A stretch of 64,000 nt of DNA from Paragordius varius (taxonomy: Eukaryota; Nematomorpha), in contig OZ176053.1 of the NCBI GenBank assembly GCA_964247055.1, positions 4,898,001 to 4,962,000 on the forward strand, in the 5' to 3' direction. The notes below the pieces were generated by a model, which worked only from the letters and a program-made list of their open reading frames with translations, had not been told where the DNA came from and did no database searches. Within the stretch, counting starts at the first letter, position 1. Each line of letters starts with the position of its first letter. Shown here piece after piece: positions 61,237-64,000 of the stretch. A program made the translations under genes and the position numbers.

Positions 61237-62010
61237 TCAGTTTATTTGTCGTAGTGTTGATTTTTTTCTTATTATACGTTTAACATTTTCTAATAGGTCT
61301 GGTCGATTTCTGTGGAAAGAGGGGTGCAAGTACTCATGAAGTTCTTCAAAAACTATCCATTTATCATTGTAAAAATTGGTTACACTATTACTATTTATTG
61401 GATGATTTGTAATTTCTTGGGTATTAGTTTGATTGGATGATTTTAATTGCATTTTTCCAGTATCCCCATATCTACATTTGTAGTATATTTTGTTGCCTAA
61501 ATACAACTTATTTATTTCGACATTTTCATTGCTATATACTTGCATATTTGGATATTTGTTAACTCCTCTGTTATCCAAATCGTAATAAACGGGTGTCATT
61601 GGAGACGCCGATCCATTTTCCAATATCTCTTGAAAGTTTTGTACAAAGTTTTGGCCATTTGCCACTAATTTATTTTGATGTTTTGAGGATGGGTTTCTTT
61701 CAGACCATCTTGCTACCTTTTTGAACCCGTACAAATTTAGTTGACGTATAAAACTAGCAATATTTTTGGTATTAAATTCGACACATTTCGTCGTTTCCAT
61801 GTATTTGGGATATGCATTAACTAACATTGGTGAGACCTCAAAATCATCCAAATATCTGCGTTTGAAACGCTCAAAATTAATAAAAATTGTGGTGCCATTG
61901 GTGGACCAAAATATTTCTCCGGTCATACAAGTGCTTGCTAAACGATACAACTTGATTGGAAATGATTCTGGTCCCATCAATAGAATGGGAGGATTGTTAA
62001 AATTATTCAT
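61237..62010 (-). CDS. Heat-shock-factor-type transcription factor, HSFY-like, intronless
   Basis: A single frame of 257 aa from the first in-frame ATG (MNNFNNPPILLMGPESFPIK). HSF DNA-binding domain, about residues 18-110: KLYRLAS, EIFWSTNGTTIFINFERFKR, then the recognition-helix block NIASFIRQLNLYGFKKVARW. The wing that normally follows (F-x-H-P-x-F-x-R) is displaced by roughly 95 residues of polar sequence and appears as YLHPSFHRNRPDLLENVKRI, followed by IRKK near the C-terminus. The DNA-binding domain is therefore split by a large insertion, and no coiled-coil trimerisation region follows. HSFY-type proteins also differ from HSF1 in this way. Nuclear, sequence-specific DNA binding is expected; targets unknown. 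No intron is visible, which suggests a retrocopy origin. It converges on the mannosidase gene with 170 bp between stops; AATAAA (minus) lies near 61150-61155. Confidence 0.75.
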   Translation of the reverse strand: MNNFNNPPILLMGPESFPIKLYRLASTCMTGEIFWSTNGTTIFINFERFKRRYLDDFEVSPMLVNAYPKYMETTKCVEFNTKNIASFIRQLNLYGFKKVARWSERNPSSKHQNKLVANGQNFVQNFQEILENGSASPMTPVYYDLDNRGVNKYPNMQVYSNENVEINKLYLGNKIYYKCRYGDTGKMQLKSSNQTNTQEITNHPINSNSVTNFYNDKWIVFEELHEYLHPSFHRNRPDLLENVKRIIRKKSTLRQIN

Positions 62011-62081
62011 TGTGTTTATAAAAAAAATAAAAATAGTTGCCCTCAAATTAACTTTCAGCTTTTTATGTCATGATTTTAACC

Positions 62082-62117
<36 letters not shown>

Positions 62118-63110
62118 GTAATCATGTTTATTAATATTAAACTCAACTCCATAAACCACAGTTTGGAGAAAGTACATTTTTGAGAACTTGAACTTTTTTC
62201 ATACCATGATAAATTATTTGAGTTGATGTAAACTGTCAAAATTGAAATAACAGACCATTTTTCTACATGGTTAATTAATAAATTATGGTAATATTGTTTT
62301 GATAACATTTATACATTACTAATTTTTGGGCCTCATAATTAACCTTAATGAAAAAATGTTTAAAATAACATAAGAATATTATTTATACAAACTTTTGATT
62401 AAACTTTGGGATCAATAGTCATAAATTATTTCAAAGTTTTTGATATGAGGAAATTCTTTGACTCCGAGTTAAAATATAAATGATCCTTAATGTGTGTACT
62501 AATATTTTTAATTTGAGGCTTTTATTGAGAAGTTTATCTGTAAAAAATGAAGTATATAATAAGTGTTTTTTAAAATGCAAATTAAAAATTGTGAATTAGA
62601 GAAACATAGACGCCCGTTATTCGAAAATGGAGTTTTTATATTTTTACGAATGCGAACATAGTATTTTATATTAGCCCTTGTATTTAGTCACTCCCTCTGT
62701 TAAATGTTTCAGAACCAAGTCCCTAAATAAATATTTGAAATATTTTTTTCCCGTAAACTTTATGAAATCAATAGTTTTAATTTTGAATAAAGGCAAAAAT
62801 TTAAGCTCAAGGTGAGGGCTTGTTTTATTAGTCGCTGGATAAGGCTACTTACTTCTGTAAAATACATTATATAATAATAATGTGGCTTAAAGTAAATTCT
62901 CGGAAAATCCATTAGATTAAATCAATAATGGTTTTACACATTCATTGTAAAATAAAAAATGTCCGACCGCTTTTTTAATGACCGGGTGTATTCATTTTTA
63001 TCGGATTTTTGGTAAAACATATGTATTGCCTGGATTTTTTAAGCGCTCATGGAAGGAAACCTATTATTTATTTTATTCTACATCGGATTTTATCATTTAG
63101 CTCATCTCTC
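62011..63110. other. Non-coding AT-rich stretch
   Basis: Contains a TA microsatellite (about 62081-62112) 5' of the HSF-type gene, and presumably its promoter, but no clear motif. Overlapping open frames on both strands (61766-62134 plus, 62063-62308 minus) run through the microsatellite or antisense to the gene and are not credible. Confidence 0.5.
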
Positions 63111-63119
63111 AAATAAAAT

Positions 63120-63990
63120 ATGAAGGTTCGGCCAGAAATAATTGACCTTGGGGGGAAATCATTCGTCAAGCCATTTTTCAGAATTTTTAAAATTATTGAA
63201 GTGCAGCTTTGGGGGGGTGTGCCCTATTGATGCAAGTTGTATTAGAAATAAGTCCCATAGAAGCGATTTTAAGGTGTTATCCATTAGCTTCGTTTATGAG
63301 ACAAAGCATTGTCATGTGGTGAAATCGTTTTTCCTTGTTTTGTGGTTCATTCCGATTGCTTTTAATATATAGTTTTAATTAGTTATTTGAGAACGAATTC
63401 CAGTGACTTCAAAAGTTTATAATGCGCAATACGCTCTGGTCCTTTAGCCTTATTTTGAATAGAACGGCTTGGGATAAAATTCCCGATTTTTCCGCTTTGG
63501 GTTTCCAAAGTAAGCCATTACTCATCACCCATCCCAATTAGGCCAAAATGTTTTCTTTGCGTGACGTTAAAACATTTGACAAGATATTTGGCCATTTTCG
63601 ATTTGACGTTCATTCATATTCTGTGGGACCCATTTACCGAGGTTGATCTTTCCCATTGTTTTATACATATTGATTCTTTTCATGATACACTGTTGATAGG
63701 TCTGGGTTGGGTGTTCAACGAATTACTCTTGCATTTTAGCGTCTTCGTTGTGTGGCCTACAAGAGCCCCCACACTCTAACATTTGATCCCAATTTTTTTT
63801 CGAAACCATGTCTCCCTTAGGTATATAGCTAGAGCATTGACCATATTCATCACATGAACGATAACTTTCAACAGCCTTTCTCTTATTTTGTCAATGCATA
63901 CCGAAAATGTTCCTTAGGCAGAAATGATTACAGAAAGATAAAATAAGGCTAGTTTTTGGTAAACACAACTTGTGTGTTTGTCGTTCATAT
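63120..63990 (-). mobile_element. Decayed mariner-type transposase
   Basis: The reverse strand gives mariner blocks in order across several frames: ETWFRKKIG (helix-turn-helix end), GKINLGKWVPQNMNE (the family's LGKWVPH-E-L), IGMGDE followed after a stop by W-L-T-L-E-T-Q-S-G-K (the catalytic T-G-D-E-K-W region), and SPHDNALSHK (the H-D-N-A-R-P-H motif). Many stops and frame changes make it a dead copy. TIRs were not found; the right side may continue past the window. The short plus-strand open frames here are antisense shadows. Confidence 0.7.
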
Positions 63991-64000
63991 GAACAAAATG

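Noticed and set aside
61766-62308. Frames on both strands upstream of and overlapping the HSF-type gene
   Set aside because: They are antisense to the gene or run through a TA microsatellite (IYIYIYIYI).
63142-63779. Two plus-strand frames near the right end
   Set aside because: Antisense to the decayed mariner transposase.

Overview
This is an AT-rich (by eye roughly three-quarters A+T), intron-containing animal window. Three things point to an ecdysozoan, most likely an arthropod: a gene with peritrophin-type (CBM14) chitin-binding exons, a Septin-7/Peanut orthologue with a very long Asn/His/Ser-rich N-terminus, and a 5S rRNA of canonical animal type. I cannot name the species.

Layout. 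0-20 kb is a transposon-rich accessory zone. It holds a 155-aa secreted-protein ORF (minus, 1237-1704), a paralogue of it (plus, 12489-12893), a lone 5S rRNA gene (5411-5522), a two-exon remnant of a possible GT13-type glycosyltransferase (4483-5033), and the 3' exons of a CBM14 gene (minus, 16969-18912). A 1,292-bp direct repeat (1-1292 and 17826-19117) looks identical between its two copies. It carries a LINE reverse-transcriptase fragment, a CBM14 exon and the 3' tail of the 155-aa ORF. The same zone has two copies of a DNA transposon with 15-bp TIRs and perfect 8-bp target duplications (2817-4243, 7892-9947), a nested TIR element (5986-7287), and several MITE families: TA-flanked, TTAA-flanked piggyBac-like, and hAT-like CAGGGGTG. 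20-36 kb is mostly repeats with no confident gene, apart from a good candidate first exon at 25565-25792.

36.9-43.4 kb is the Septin-7/Peanut gene (plus), readable in twelve exons from the P-loop to the C-terminal coiled coil. Immediately 3' lies a 2.3-kb near-perfect palindrome with internally repeated arms (foldback-like, 44206-46529), abutting a minus-strand LINE tail. 47-50 kb is old repeats. 50.3-61.07 kb is a lysosomal-type alpha-mannosidase (GH38, plus), traceable in 22 exons with its catalytic residues intact and what appears to be a 21-nt first intron. An intronless HSF (HSFY-like) gene converges on it from the minus strand (61237-62010). The window ends in a decayed mariner transposase (about 63120-63990, minus).

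Functionally the host genes are unrelated housekeeping or regulatory genes: cytoskeletal septin filament, lysosomal glycoprotein breakdown, a heat-shock-factor-type regulator, ribosomal 5S. The 5' 20 kb holds fast-evolving secreted and chitin-binding proteins embedded in mobile DNA. All exon coordinates were worked out by hand from reading frames, splice dinucleotides and remembered family sequences. None has been checked against transcripts or databases.
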